Origin: Candidatus Sumerlaeota bacterium
GTDB lineage: Bacteria > Sumerlaeota > Sumerlaeia > SLMS01
Assembly: GCA_007133495.1 (NCBI GenBank)
Contig: SLMS01000266.1
Coordinates: 1 to 47,962, forward strand
Length of the DNA stretch: 47,962 bases
Direction of reading: 5' to 3'
The notes beneath the pieces are model-generated. The model made no database searches. It worked only from the letters and a program-made list of their open reading frames with translations, and was not told the origin of the DNA. Below are positions 8,732-18,036 of this stretch, piece after piece; the stretch's first letter is position 1; every line of letters begins with the position of its first letter. Made by a program: the position numbers and the translations under genes.

Positions 8732-9748
8732 ATGGCAGATAATCCGGTGATGGACGCCATCCGGGATATGGCAATCCGCACGCCCCGGGAAATCGTGCTG
8801 CCCGAGGCCGCCACCGAAGACCGCACGTTGCGCGCTGCGGCCATCCTGCTCGAATCGGGGACCGCGCGGCCCGTCCTGCTCGGCCGGCGCAAGGACCTCG
8901 ACGCGGCAGCAAAGGGCTGCGGGGTGGACATCTCCGGCGCCCGCAACATCTATCCTCCGGAGGACCCCGACCTCGACCGAATCGTGGCTCACTATCAGAG
9001 CCGCCGCGCCCATGAGGGGCTCACCGACAGCCAGGTTCGCTCGGCCGTCCTCTCCAGTCCGATACTTTACGGCGCCGGCCTTGTCGGCATCGGGGCCGTC
9101 CACGGGATGACTGCCGGGGCTCGGGCCTCCACGGTTGAGGTGCTCCGCGCAGCCATCAAGCAGGTGGGCCCCGCTCCGGGCAATTCGGTCGTCTCCTCCT
9201 TCTTCCTCATGTCCTTCGGCCCGGAAAGCACCGTCGGGCACAAGGGCATCCTGGTTTTTGCCGACTGCGCAGTGATCCCCGAGCCAAACGAGGAACAACT
9301 GGCGGAGATCGCCCTCTCGGCCGTCCGCGGCACGCGGGAGCTGATTCCCGGGTTCGACGCGCGGGTGGCTATGCTGAGCTTTTCCACTTGGGGGAGCGCC
9401 TCACACCCGCGGGTGGACCAGGTCCGGAGAGCAGTCCACCGCCTGCGTCAGATCGCGCCGGACCTGCTGATGGACGGGGAACTTCAGGCGGATGCGGCGC
9501 TCGTCCCGCTTGTTGCGAAACAGAAAGCCCCCGGCTCGCCGGTCGCCGGCGGCGCCACGGTGCTGATTTTTCCGAACCTCGACGCGGGGAACATTTCCTA
9601 CAAGCTAACCCAGCGGCTGGCGGGAGCCAAGGCCTACGGGCCGATCCTGGCAGGGCTCGCCCGGCCGGTGAACGACCTCTCCCGCGGCGCCACCCCTGAG
9701 GACATAGCCCAGGTCGCCACCATCACAGCGGCCCAAGTAAGAGACTGA
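8732..9748 (+). CDS. pta: Phosphate acetyltransferase (PTA/PTB family)
   Basis: Interconverts acetyl-CoA and acetyl phosphate. It is 338 aa from the ATG at 8732, the normal size of a single-domain Pta. Diagnostic segments are [16 protein letters not shown] near 20-35, the [16 protein letters not shown] block, FSTWGSA (usually FSTKGSA), and the C-terminal [17 protein letters not shown] and [24 protein letters not shown] lies 14 nt before the start; an in-frame ATG at 8750 is the alternative. No acetate kinase gene is adjacent. It is divergent from the CARF gene across 136 bp. A phosphobutyryl specificity cannot be excluded. Confidence 0.9.
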   Translation: MADNPVMDAIRDMAIRTPREIVLPEAATEDRTLRAAAILLESGTARPVLLGRRKDLDAAAKGCGVDISGARNIYPPEDPDLDRIVAHYQSRRAHEGLTDSQVRSAVLSSPILYGAGLVGIGAVHGMTAGARASTVEVLRAAIKQVGPAPGNSVVSSFFLMSFGPESTVGHKGILVFADCAVIPEPNEEQLAEIALSAVRGTRELIPGFDARVAMLSFSTWGSASHPRVDQVRRAVHRLRQIAPDLLMDGELQADAALVPLVAKQKAPGSPVAGGATVLIFPNLDAGNISYKLTQRLAGAKAYGPILAGLARPVNDLSRGATPEDIAQVATITAAQVRD

Positions 9749-10014
9749 TTTCAGCGGTTTTCGCCCCCGAAGTCAGGAGCAGCCGAAAAAAAAGACCCCA
9801 TCAGCCTGAGAGACTTCCCTTCTCCGCCCTGATTTGGTTCGCCAGCGGCACAATCTCACTGCTGCGCCGCCCGGCCAAATGTTCCTTTCCCCCGAACACG
9901 ATACCCTTGACATTGATCTGGCGCAGAACGACCCGTGGGGCCAAAGGTGAAACGCCTTACCATTTTCACCCGTTTTTCCTTGCGGCTGATTGAGCGCCGG
10001 AACTAACCCTTCTC
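9749..10014. other. Intergenic leader upstream of the pil cluster
   Basis: 266 bp without a convincing gene. An A8 run lies near 9786-9793. ATTTGG (9832-9837) can pair with CCAAAT (9875-9880), with an inner GCGGC/GCCGC pair, giving a possible hairpin after pta. A TTGACA hexamer at 9907-9912 has no good -10 at normal spacing. The pil promoter should lie here but cannot be placed. Confidence 0.4.
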
Positions 10015-10173
10015 ATGAACGAAAGAGATGTCCGGGACTACTCCCTGACCAGAAACGGCGAAAAAGCCAGCAGGGCGCTTGACGTCATCGTAGTCCAAAA
10101 GCCCAATAACGGGCGGCGGAACATAACGGCAGCCCCTCCGGACGAGAGGCTCCCCGGCTTGCGAGGCACGTGA
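10015..10173 (+). CDS. Possible small ORF, 52 aa, just upstream of pilM
   Basis: ATG at 10015 to TGA at 10171-10173, read directly. The peptide starts MNERDVRDYSLTRNGEKAS, is basic and hydrophilic, and lacks a signal peptide. Third codon positions are mostly G or C like the neighbours, and the stop is only 3 nt before the pilM ATG, an arrangement expected for translational coupling. No clear Shine-Dalgarno precedes it, and no family was recognised. It may be a real leader peptide or a chance frame. Confidence 0.35.
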   Translation: MNERDVRDYSLTRNGEKASRALDVIVVQKPNNGRRNITAAPPDERLPGLRGT

Positions 10174-10176
10174 TCT

Positions 10177-11328
10177 ATGTTTGGTGGCGGAAGAAAGGTT
10201 GTCGGCCTTGACGTGGGCTCCCACCAGGTCAAAGCCGTCGAACTCCGAAAAGCGGGGAGCAAACTCGAACTCCTCCATCTGGGCGTCGCAGACGTTTACC
10301 CCGGCGGGGACCACAGCGCCGCCGGGCACTCCGACCCCTTCGAACTCAAGCTCGGCGCCATTCAGCGCGCCATGCAGCAATCGACGATCAAGACGCGCCA
10401 CACCGTCTCGGCGGTCAGCGGCGAATCGATCATCGTCCGGTATATCCAGCTTCCTGAGATGCCGGAGGCCGAGCTGAAGAACGCCCTGCGCTGGGAAGCC
10501 GAGGAATACATTCCTTTCTCCATTGACGAGGTGAACCTCGACTCGGTCGTCTTGGGGCCAAGTTCCGTTCAAGGAAAGGTTGACGTGTTGCTCGTCTCCG
10601 CCAGAAAAGACCTCGTGAGCGAGCATGTGCAGCTCCTGCGGGCGGCGGACCTGATCCCGGTGATCGTCGATGTCGAGGGTTTCGCGTTCCTCAACTGCTT
10701 TGAAATCAACTATCAGCCCTCGTCCGAGGAGTGCGTCTGCCTGCTGAACATCGGGGCAGAGGTCTCCAACATCAATATCTACGTGGGAAACACCTCGCGG
10801 TTTTCCCGCGATATCGGGGTGGCTGGAAACACGATCACCCAAGGCGTTTCGCAGCGCTGCCAGGTTCCCTTCGCCAAAGCGGAACAACTCAAGATCGCCG
10901 TCGGCGCTGGCGACCCAATACCCGACGAGGGCGAGTACGGTGAAGACGACGCCCTGATCAGCACGATCCGCGGAACGGTCGAGAGGATCACCGGCTCGGA
11001 CCTTGGCGACGATTCGGCAGAGGCCGCCGCCGCGAAAGGGGTCGAGAACGCGCTCCAACAGATCATCGGCGAGGTGAGGCGCTCGATCCAGTTCTTCGAA
11101 GGCCAATCGGGCGGGCGCACCGTCCAGCGCATCATCGCCGGAGGGGGCAGTTCACGCCTGCGCAACCTGGCGCCCTACCTCCAGGCAGAGCTTGATCTCC
11201 CCGTAGAGGTATTTGACCCTCTGCGCAACATCACGGTCTCAAGGGACGTGGAGCCCGCGCTGCTCGAGAAACACCGCGAACAACTGGGAACCGTAATCGG
11301 CCTCGGACTGAGAAAGGTGCTCGATTGA
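10177..11328 (+). CDS. pilM: Type IV pilus assembly protein PilM
   Basis: Cytoplasmic actin-like ATPase of the pilus inner-membrane platform; binds the PilN N-terminus. It is 383 aa, within the family's 350-390. The N-terminus VVGLDVGSHQVKAVEL is the phosphate-1 motif; the SHS2-type insert includes YIQLPEMPEAELKNALRWEAEEYIPFSIDEV; LLNIGAEVSNINIY and IIAGGGSSRLRNL are the phosphate-2 and adenosine motifs. It is the first certain gene of pilMNOPQ, with a 3-nt gap to pilN. Confidence 0.93.
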   Translation: MFGGGRKVVGLDVGSHQVKAVELRKAGSKLELLHLGVADVYPGGDHSAAGHSDPFELKLGAIQRAMQQSTIKTRHTVSAVSGESIIVRYIQLPEMPEAELKNALRWEAEEYIPFSIDEVNLDSVVLGPSSVQGKVDVLLVSARKDLVSEHVQLLRAADLIPVIVDVEGFAFLNCFEINYQPSSEECVCLLNIGAEVSNINIYVGNTSRFSRDIGVAGNTITQGVSQRCQVPFAKAEQLKIAVGAGDPIPDEGEYGEDDALISTIRGTVERITGSDLGDDSAEAAAAKGVENALQQIIGEVRRSIQFFEGQSGGRTVQRIIAGGGSSRLRNLAPYLQAELDLPVEVFDPLRNITVSRDVEPALLEKHREQLGTVIGLGLRKVLD

Positions 11329-11331
11329 CCC

Positions 11332-12105
11332 ATGATCAAGATCAACCTCCTCACCCAGGATTTGGCCCAGGGCCCCGGAGGCGGCCCCTCCGCCCCAAGT
11401 TCGGCCACAGCACTGGTTACGGCGATTCTGGTAGCCGTCTTTCTCGTCAATGTGGCCATCGGCGGGGGGATGTACTACTACGTGAGCAGCGCCCAGGCCG
11501 AGCGGGACGCGGTCCGCGATGAAGCAAACGAATTGCGCGAAGAACTCGAGGAGATGCAGATCGTGTACGACGAGCGGCGCCTCGACCTTGAGCGCATGGA
11601 GGAGCTGATCGACGTGGCCGAGGCGCTCGATCCTCCCGACCGTCTGCTCTGGTCGCGAAAGCTGAACATGCTGCCGCTGATCGTACCCGAAGGCGTTTTC
11701 CTGACTCAAATCCGCGTCAACCAGCGCGTCACCGAAGTGGAAACCCAAAGCTCCATCGAGCGGCGCCGTGCATGGGAACAGCAGCGCGGCCAGCGCGGTG
11801 CCCCCCAACAGCCTCCCCCCATCGAACGCAGTCCCGTCTATCAACAGACGCTCGTGCTCGACGGCGTGGCCTACGTGGCCGGAGGGACAGACACACAGCG
11901 CCTCGAGCAGCTTTCCCTCTTCGCGCAGAACCTGAGGGAAAGGAGGGTTACCCTTCCCTTCGACACTGAGGAGACCGCCGAACGGTTTATTGACGGGTTC
12001 AGCCCCAACATCGATCCGGCTCCAGCCTACGGTTCCCAGATCGAAGGGCGCGACGTGCTGGTCTTCAGCTTTTCGATGGAAACCCTGCCAATGCGGATCG
12101 AGTGA
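11332..12105 (+). CDS. pilN: Type IV pilus alignment protein PilN
   Basis: 257-aa bitopic inner-membrane protein. The cytoplasmic N-terminus MIKINLLTQD carries the conserved INLL motif that binds PilM. A TM helix spans ~27-47, a coiled coil ~55-95, and a periplasmic ferredoxin-like domain follows, with a Gln/Pro-rich insert (QQRGQRGAPQQPPP) near 148-161. It begins 3 nt after pilM. It should pair with PilO and link to the secretin through PilP. Confidence 0.9.
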   Translation: MIKINLLTQDLAQGPGGGPSAPSSATALVTAILVAVFLVNVAIGGGMYYYVSSAQAERDAVRDEANELREELEEMQIVYDERRLDLERMEELIDVAEALDPPDRLLWSRKLNMLPLIVPEGVFLTQIRVNQRVTEVETQSSIERRRAWEQQRGQRGAPQQPPPIERSPVYQQTLVLDGVAYVAGGTDTQRLEQLSLFAQNLRERRVTLPFDTEETAERFIDGFSPNIDPAPAYGSQIEGRDVLVFSFSMETLPMRIE

Positions 12106-12150
12106 TCCCGCCACCACGAAAACGAGTCCGCCAGGAGGACGTACCTTCAA

Positions 12151-12702
12151 ATGCAATTCACCGAGCAAAATAAACAAGCGCTGATCGCGGGCCTCATTCT
12201 CGGGGTGGCGATCCTGGTTGTGCTGATCCTGGTCGGGTTCATGTTCGTGCTGGACGAGGCCCGCTCCGCGCAGAACGAGACCGAGCGCCTCCAGACGCAA
12301 ATCCGCCAGGACCGCCAGAACCTCAGCCGCATCGAGAGCTTCCTGGAGGACGACCAGACGTACCGGCAGGTCGAGGAGGCGTTCGCCCGCGTCTCCGCAA
12401 GACTCCCCTCCGACCAGGACCCGTTTGAGACTTTCGAGACGCTTCGCGGGTACTTCGAGGGCACCGCGGTAACCTTCACACGAATCGAACCGCGCAGCTC
12501 CGAAAACCGCGGGCGCTATACGGAATACCCCTTCACCATCCGCGGCAGTGCCCGGTACCACGAATTCGGCCAGCTTGTGAACCTTATCGAGTGCGATCCC
12601 AATCGTCTCATGCACGTTACCAACTTCCGGCTCCAGAACAGTGAGCGCCGCCCGTCACTCCACCCGATGGAGGTCGGAATTGTCACCTTCAGCTTCAATT
12701 GA
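12151..12702 (+). CDS. pilO: Type IV pilus alignment protein PilO
   Basis: 183-aa bitopic protein with the PilO plan: short cytoplasmic tail, TM helix ~11-33, coiled coil ~37-85 (Arg/Glu/Gln-rich), then a periplasmic ferredoxin-like domain ending in a beta strand (VGIVTFSFN). The IRGSARYHEFGQLVNLIE segment matches the conserved 'yhdla-fl--la' part of PilO. Position between pilN and the secretin genes supports the call more than sequence identity does. The gap to pilN is 45 bp. Confidence 0.87.
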   Translation: MQFTEQNKQALIAGLILGVAILVVLILVGFMFVLDEARSAQNETERLQTQIRQDRQNLSRIESFLEDDQTYRQVEEAFARVSARLPSDQDPFETFETLRGYFEGTAVTFTRIEPRSSENRGRYTEYPFTIRGSARYHEFGQLVNLIECDPNRLMHVTNFRLQNSERRPSLHPMEVGIVTFSFN

Positions 12703-12733
12703 CAGCAACCAGGCGAAAGGAGGTCTCGCCATC

Positions 12734-13567
12734 ATGATGCCCATAACCCGACGACTCTCACTGGTACTGGCGGCCTGCCTGCCTGCGGCGTTCGCCGCCG
12801 CCCAAGAGTCCCCGGAAGTCACGCAAGACCCCACCTTCGAGCCATTCGAGGTGGAAATAGTCACCGAACCGACCGAGCCACTGGAGGAGTTGCAGGACCC
12901 GGACGGGCTCGGCGAGGTCGTCGATCCCGAGTTCGAAGCCTCGGTTTCCGAACTCGAGCAGCTCATCGCCGCGCCCGGGGGAGTGCGGCTGCGCGAGTAC
13001 CAGGAGGACCCGGAAAACCCGGCAAGCCTGTTCGACTCCGAAGACCGCATTCAGCGCATCTTCGGCGAGTCTCCGCGGTTCATCTATTTCCCTGAAGGCG
13101 TGGACCCGATGATCATCCCCTGGGTCCGCGAGCGAATCGTTGCCGAGGAACTGTTCGACGAGGCCACCGTCGCCGCGGCCAACCGTGACTGGGAAAGAGC
13201 ACTGGGCCTCCTGCAGGAGATACGTGAGGAATACCCGGGCACCCCACACGGCCAGCGCGCTCCGCAGGAAATGGCAAGAGTCCAGGGGCTGCGGGAAGCT
13301 GAACGTCAGCCCGAAGAACCAGAGGAGCCGGACCTTCCCCAGGCTCCCGAAGAACAACAGGTGGTCCTCCCTGAGTGGATCGCCAACAACACCAACGGCA
13401 TCATTCTTGGCCGCGAACCGATGGTCATCGTCGGCAACGACTTCCTGCGCGTGGGCGACAGAGTGCCCCGGTACTCCAGCGTCGTCGTCCAGGAGATCAA
13501 CGAGTCCGAAGTCGTTTACCAGTTCCAGAATCAGGAATTCGCGGTTGAAGTTGTAGGAACGCTCTAG
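12734..13567 (+). CDS. PilP-like periplasmic pilus protein
   Basis: 277 aa from ATG 12734, preceded by AAAGGAGG at 12716-12723. A signal peptide covers ~1-22 (ends AAFAAAQE). The middle is very acidic and Pro/Glu-rich, and includes a short helical stretch (AAANRDWERALGLLQEIREEYPGTPHGQRAP, in parts) like a TPR hairpin. The C-terminal ~65 residues (GIILGREPMVIVGNDFLRVGD) resemble the beta-sandwich of PilP/GspC homology regions. It occupies the pilP slot between pilO and pilQ. No lipobox is evident, unlike classical PilP. Identity is from context plus the weak C-terminal match. Confidence 0.65.
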   Translation: MMPITRRLSLVLAACLPAAFAAAQESPEVTQDPTFEPFEVEIVTEPTEPLEELQDPDGLGEVVDPEFEASVSELEQLIAAPGGVRLREYQEDPENPASLFDSEDRIQRIFGESPRFIYFPEGVDPMIIPWVRERIVAEELFDEATVAAANRDWERALGLLQEIREEYPGTPHGQRAPQEMARVQGLREAERQPEEPEEPDLPQAPEEQQVVLPEWIANNTNGIILGREPMVIVGNDFLRVGDRVPRYSSVVVQEINESEVVYQFQNQEFAVEVVGTL

Positions 13568-13618
13568 TTTCAGAGGGCGTATGGAATCCCGAAATCCACC
13601 AAGGAGCCACAACACTCC

Positions 13619-15823
13619 ATGCGATCCATGACCCGATTTCCGCTCACCCGGTCCGCGGCACTGGCTTGCCTGACCGGCGGCCTGGTTCCGGCGGCTGCTT
13701 TTGCTGGACCGGCCATCACCGGTTGGGGAATCGAAACAGGCGACACCAGCGAGCGGATAGAGCTCCGCTGGAGCGAACGTGGTTCGGTGGACATGAACCA
13801 TTTCGCCAAGGCCCGTCAGGTCGTTGCCGTCCTCCCCGAAGCCAGTATCGGCCCGGAAACGCAGACAAGGCTGGACGTCTCCGGTTCCCGCCTGATCGAA
13901 CGTGCACGCCTCCAGGAGGTCACTCTCCCCGACGGCTCGGACGGCGTACAGATCACCCTCCAGCTCAGCTACTGGACAACCGTTTCCAACACCGCAGAGG
14001 ACGGCACCCTCGCCTTCACTCTCACTGTGCCGGAACAGTTCCGGCAGAGCGAAGGAGAGACGGTGGTGCTCGCCTCCCAGGGCGATGGTCTCGTCTTCAC
14101 CGACGAGAGGATCGCCGAAAGGGATCGCGAATTGTTCGGTGCCGAAGGTGCCCCGCGCACGGGCGCCGGCCAGCAGGAGGACCCTGAGGCGGGACCACTT
14201 GCCGAGTTCTACGTCCCCGAGACAATCGCACCGGAAGCGCGCCCCGACTATACACCCCCGGACGAGCGCACCCTCGAGGTGGAAGCGCGTCTGGACGAGC
14301 CCGTCAGCCGCGTGGACTTCCAGGGCACGCCACTGGAGAACGTGCTCCGTGCCGTGGCCGAGGAGGCAGAACTCAACATCCTCATCCGCCCGCAGGATGT
14401 GGCCGGACGCACGGTCACCCTCCGCCTGCGCAACGTCACGCTCCGGCAGATGCTCGACGGCATTCTGCGCATGAACGAACTCGGCTATACGATCGAGGAC
14501 GGCGGCATCGTCCGCATCCTGCCCCGCTCGCAGGTCACCACCACGGTGAAGGAAACGACCACCGAGACGATCCTGATCAACTGGGTCGCCGCCCAGGACG
14601 TGGCCGAGTCCGTCCGGCCCTTCCTTGACCGTGAAGACGGCATGGTGCAGGTCTCCCGCGCGAACAACATGCTCATCGTGCGGGACGTGCCGGAGAACAT
14701 CCGCCACATCCAGGACCTGATCCGCCGGATAGACGTCCCCGAAAAGCAGGTGCTCATCGAACTGCGCCTGGTCAACATGTCCGAATCGGCCCGGCGTGCC
14801 TTCGGCACCCGGACCGGCATCGAATCACAGGCGACTGATCCGCGCTTCATCCGCGACCCCGATGCAAACTTCTTCGATCTCGGCGAGTTCACCAACGCCA
14901 CCCGCAACCTTACCGGCACGACGACGCTTACCGATACCGTTACCCGGACCACGACCTCCGGCGCCACGACCACAGGAGGCACGGGTGTTCTCCCCAGCAC
15001 GACCACGACATCGGGCTTCACCAACACGGGAACCAATACGCTTACCGGCACGCTGACAGACTCGACGACCTCTTCGGTGGGTATGGTTCCCTCCTCCCGG
15101 GCCACTGCGGGCCTGCTCGCACCCGGGGCCGAGGCGCTTCAGTACAGCCAACTGGCGACGTGGAACGTCTTCGGCACGCGCTACGACATCGACTTCGCCC
15201 TCAACGCCGAGGAGGCCCGTGGCGAGGCGGTGACCCTGGCCAACCCGACCGTACTCTCGCTCAACAACCAGGAGGCGCGCGTTGAAATCAAACGCCAAAT
15301 ACCCTTCACCAGCGCCATCAGCGCCGCGGAGGGCTCCGTCGCCACCGTCGAGTTCATCGACGTCGGCACCGAGGTCGCCATCCTGCCGCGCATCACCAAC
15401 AACGGCTACGTACAGATGAATATACGCCCGGAGCAGATCATCGACACGGGCGACCGGCCCGGCGGCGTCCCCGTAACCGACGAACGCCGTGTCCAGGCAT
15501 CCGTCATCGTCAAGGACGAGGAGACCATCGCTCTCGGCGGGCTGCGCGAGTTCAGCGCCACCTCCTCCGAAACTGGGGTCCCCTACCTGCTCCGCCTGCC
15601 CGTCCTGAGCTGGCTCTTCAAGAACCAGGAGAATACTCAGGACAAAACCGAGCTTTACCTGTTCGTCACGCCGCACATCGTGAAGGACCCAACACCGAGT
15701 TCCTATCAGATGGCGCTCTACGACAAGATCGACTACAACTGGGACCTTCCCGACTACTACTTCGATGAGGTCTTTGCCCGTCAGGCTCCCGGCGAAGAGG
15801 ACGACCCGCGCCTCCGCCGCTAA
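13619..15823 (+). CDS. pilQ: Type IV pilus secretin PilQ
   Basis: Outer-membrane secretin pore, 734 aa. A signal peptide covers 1-29 (AAAFAGPA), followed by an AMIN-like beta domain (~30-130). N0/STN is near 228-305 (VDFQGTPLENVLRAVAEEA, then LRNVTLRQMLDGIL) and an N1-type KH domain near 310-400. The secretin domain (~500-700) contains NPTVLSLNNQEARVEIKRQIPF and ETGVPYLLRLPVLSWLFK, the classic gate and membrane-lip motifs. Residues ~427-497 are an unusual Thr/Ser/Gly-rich insertion just before the secretin core. AAGGAG precedes the start. It ends the pil operon, with a terminator 29 bp on. Confidence 0.94.
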   Translation: MRSMTRFPLTRSAALACLTGGLVPAAAFAGPAITGWGIETGDTSERIELRWSERGSVDMNHFAKARQVVAVLPEASIGPETQTRLDVSGSRLIERARLQEVTLPDGSDGVQITLQLSYWTTVSNTAEDGTLAFTLTVPEQFRQSEGETVVLASQGDGLVFTDERIAERDRELFGAEGAPRTGAGQQEDPEAGPLAEFYVPETIAPEARPDYTPPDERTLEVEARLDEPVSRVDFQGTPLENVLRAVAEEAELNILIRPQDVAGRTVTLRLRNVTLRQMLDGILRMNELGYTIEDGGIVRILPRSQVTTTVKETTTETILINWVAAQDVAESVRPFLDREDGMVQVSRANNMLIVRDVPENIRHIQDLIRRIDVPEKQVLIELRLVNMSESARRAFGTRTGIESQATDPRFIRDPDANFFDLGEFTNATRNLTGTTTLTDTVTRTTTSGATTTGGTGVLPSTTTTSGFTNTGTNTLTGTLTDSTTSSVGMVPSSRATAGLLAPGAEALQYSQLATWNVFGTRYDIDFALNAEEARGEAVTLANPTVLSLNNQEARVEIKRQIPFTSAISAAEGSVATVEFIDVGTEVAILPRITNNGYVQMNIRPEQIIDTGDRPGGVPVTDERRVQASVIVKDEETIALGGLREFSATSSETGVPYLLRLPVLSWLFKNQENTQDKTELYLFVTPHIVKDPTPSSYQMALYDKIDYNWDLPDYYFDEVFARQAPGEEDDPRLRR

Positions 15824-15851
15824 GTCCCGGCAGCACGGCCACGCGGAAAAC

Positions 15852-15879
15852 CGCCCCCTGTCCATACGGATGGGGGGCG
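15852..15879 (+). terminator. Rho-independent-type hairpin between convergent genes
   Basis: CGCCCCCTGTCC pairs with GGATGGGGGGCG around an ATAC loop: a 12-bp stem counting two G-U wobbles. It is followed on the plus strand by TTCTTAC, a weak U tract. It lies between the convergent pilQ and the large membrane-protein gene and probably ends pilQ transcription, perhaps acting both ways. Confidence 0.7.
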
Positions 15880-15882
15880 TTC

Positions 15883-18036
15883 TTACATGAACACGAAGTA
15901 GGTTTCCTCCGGCGGCGGGCCCCAGGTCATGTTGTACTGCATCCACGGGAGAGTGTCCCAGAGCAGATACAGCAGCAACGCCGCGAGCATCCATCTGCCC
16001 ACCTGGGCCGGAAAAAATGTGCCCCTGCTCAGGCAGACGAGCAGACCCGCAAACGACCAGAGGGCGTGGATCGAGAAAACGTCCCAGTCCTTCGGGTAGG
16101 GGAAACTCGTGGCCAACAACAGCGAGGAAAGCAGGAAGGTTACCGCCGCCATCCCGATTCCGGCGAGCTCCGGCGAACGCCAGTCCCACCTCCAGCAGAA
16201 CGCGAATCCCAGCAGGAACCACGGCAGGACCGGGCCGGTGAGGAATATCCAAATGCCGGCCATCTGGCTTAGGTGCTCCCAACTCGGCAACGTATAAAAG
16301 TGAGTGTAATGGGGTGCGTCCCACCGCAGGAAGACCTCCTCCTTCGGCCGGCCGGTCGATCCCACCAGCATCGCCAGTCCATGGATATCATGCACCTCAC
16401 CCGCCCAGCGGACCGAGAGGGCGGGCACGTGCTCCCGGAACGATTCGGGATCGGCATCGTGCTTGAACAGAAACAGAACCGCGAGGCAGTTGATCCAGAT
16501 CAGCACCGCCACCGCCAAGACCGCCGGTCCCCGCGTGCCCAGCCACCGCCACGGCCGGCTGACATGCCTGAAGACGTGCAGCCACAAGACCACCACCGCA
16601 GGCAGCGCCATCGCTCCCGCCATGTGAAACAGGTAGGCGAAAAAGCTCAGCGAGGTGGGGATCACCACCCGCATCCGCCGGTATCCCCAAAGCAGGGCCA
16701 CCATCAGCCACACCTGCACCGCCACTGCCGGGCCGTACACTTCCGCATAGCCGAAATGTATAAGGAGCGACTTCGCCAGCAGAAGCGCTGCGAACATTTG
16801 CAGGAACTCGCGCAGTCCCCGCCCGAGCATCCAGGCGAGCACTCCCGCTCCGGCCGCAAAGACAGGGGCCCAGAGCGAGACGAAGTGAGCCACAAGACGC
16901 AGGTCCCCAAATCCCGGTGTCACCGCCGTGCCACGCAACCCGGCCCACCACACCACCATCTCGCGCCAGAGGTGATAAATCCCTGTGGCGAACGGGTTAT
17001 GATAGTCGTAGCCCGGAATTGCCAGTGCCCCAAAAGCGTCGCCGTATAGAACATGCGAAGGAAGGACAAGCGTGAGCACGTACAGCATGACCGCGGCACC
17101 GGGTATCGCCGCGAAGGCCACGTTCCGCCGTCTCCAGCGCCTTACAAAAGAACACACACCTCTCAAGTGCCTTCCGGCGGCTTCCATTACCCAGGGGACA
17201 GTCAGTACCTGCAGCACGAGAAGACCCGCCCAGAAGAAACCCGTCCCGGCCCGGTGATGATAGTAGCCTCCCCACAAATACTGGGAAGGGAACAGCACCT
17301 CCATCGCCTTCCAGAGCAACACCGTCTGGAAAATGGCATTCACTGCCCACCACTTCCGGTGGCTGCGAAGCCAGTAGAGAGGCGCAAGAAGGAGCACGCC
17401 GAAGAAGGCGATAAAATAGAAGGGGCGTGCCGGAGAAGGTACGTGGGAGTCTTCCGCGGCCGGAATCGCATAAAGGGAGGAGAACCACGGGCCGCCCGCG
17501 GGGTGGAAATCCTCCTCGTAATCGTGCCCCCGCACCTGTGGCCAGTCCGCCAGATTATCGAAGGGAAGCGCGCCCTGCTCCATCATGACCACGGTTTCTG
17601 CGGGCACGCTGAGGCCCAGCCACAGCCGGCGGTCCTCCGGCCATGGTGGCAGGTCCACCCACTGGAACTCGAAAAAGCTCTCTGCCGGGGTGCGCTCCGT
17701 GTCTCCGAAGCGGGCCTCAGGTTCCGGACGTTCCTCCGTGCCGAGGAAAGCCGAAATTCTCGTCCTGTTGTGATGGGAGAGACCGCCGCCATGACCCTGA
17801 CGATAGAATACCCGGAGGACCTCGCCTGTTTCCGGCCTCGGGCCTGTGTATAGCCAAGCCTTCTCGTGCAGGCCGGTGCTCCCCTTGCTCATTACGGCGC
17901 GGGAACCCGCCGTCAGCATGGGTGATTTGCCGGACGCGTTCACGTTCGCCAGAACGATTGCCCAGAACAGCGCCAGGCCGGCCAGCCAGCAAGCCACAAA
18001 CATCGGCGAAGACACCAGTGCGCGTCCAACCATCAT
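15883..18036 (-). CDS. Polytopic membrane protein of unknown function
   Basis: 717 aa. One N-terminal TM helix (~10-30) is followed by an extracytoplasmic beta-rich domain (~40-200) and then about ten to eleven TM helices to the C-terminus. The arrangement (one TM, large loop, multi-TM) and aromatic-rich loops recall GT-C-like or exopolysaccharide-associated membrane proteins, but no D-D/E motif is clear in the first loop and no family is recognised. It overlaps the PA14 gene by 4 nt, so the two are coupled. No charged catalytic cluster was identified. Confidence 0.6.
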   Translation of the reverse strand: MMVGRALVSSPMFVACWLAGLALFWAIVLANVNASGKSPMLTAGSRAVMSKGSTGLHEKAWLYTGPRPETGEVLRVFYRQGHGGGLSHHNRTRISAFLGTEERPEPEARFGDTERTPAESFFEFQWVDLPPWPEDRRLWLGLSVPAETVVMMEQGALPFDNLADWPQVRGHDYEEDFHPAGGPWFSSLYAIPAAEDSHVPSPARPFYFIAFFGVLLLAPLYWLRSHRKWWAVNAIFQTVLLWKAMEVLFPSQYLWGGYYHHRAGTGFFWAGLLVLQVLTVPWVMEAAGRHLRGVCSFVRRWRRRNVAFAAIPGAAVMLYVLTLVLPSHVLYGDAFGALAIPGYDYHNPFATGIYHLWREMVVWWAGLRGTAVTPGFGDLRLVAHFVSLWAPVFAAGAGVLAWMLGRGLREFLQMFAALLLAKSLLIHFGYAEVYGPAVAVQVWLMVALLWGYRRMRVVIPTSLSFFAYLFHMAGAMALPAVVVLWLHVFRHVSRPWRWLGTRGPAVLAVAVLIWINCLAVLFLFKHDADPESFREHVPALSVRWAGEVHDIHGLAMLVGSTGRPKEEVFLRWDAPHYTHFYTLPSWEHLSQMAGIWIFLTGPVLPWFLLGFAFCWRWDWRSPELAGIGMAAVTFLLSSLLLATSFPYPKDWDVFSIHALWSFAGLLVCLSRGTFFPAQVGRWMLAALLLYLLWDTLPWMQYNMTWGPPPEETYFVFM

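Noticed and set aside
8596-8949. N-terminal extension of the CARF protein
   Set aside because: The extension is low-complexity Arg/Ser/Pro and overlaps the divergent pta start; the ATG at 8595 directly precedes the CARF domain.
9907-9940. TTGACA as the pil operon promoter
   Set aside because: No -10-like hexamer at 16-18 nt spacing.
12758-14707. Long open frame antisense to pilP-like and pilQ
   Set aside because: No domain or signal recognisable; explained by codon bias of the secretin genes on the other strand.
14899-15110. Thr-rich PilQ stretch as a frameshift artefact
   Set aside because: The frame continues cleanly into an intact secretin domain on both sides.
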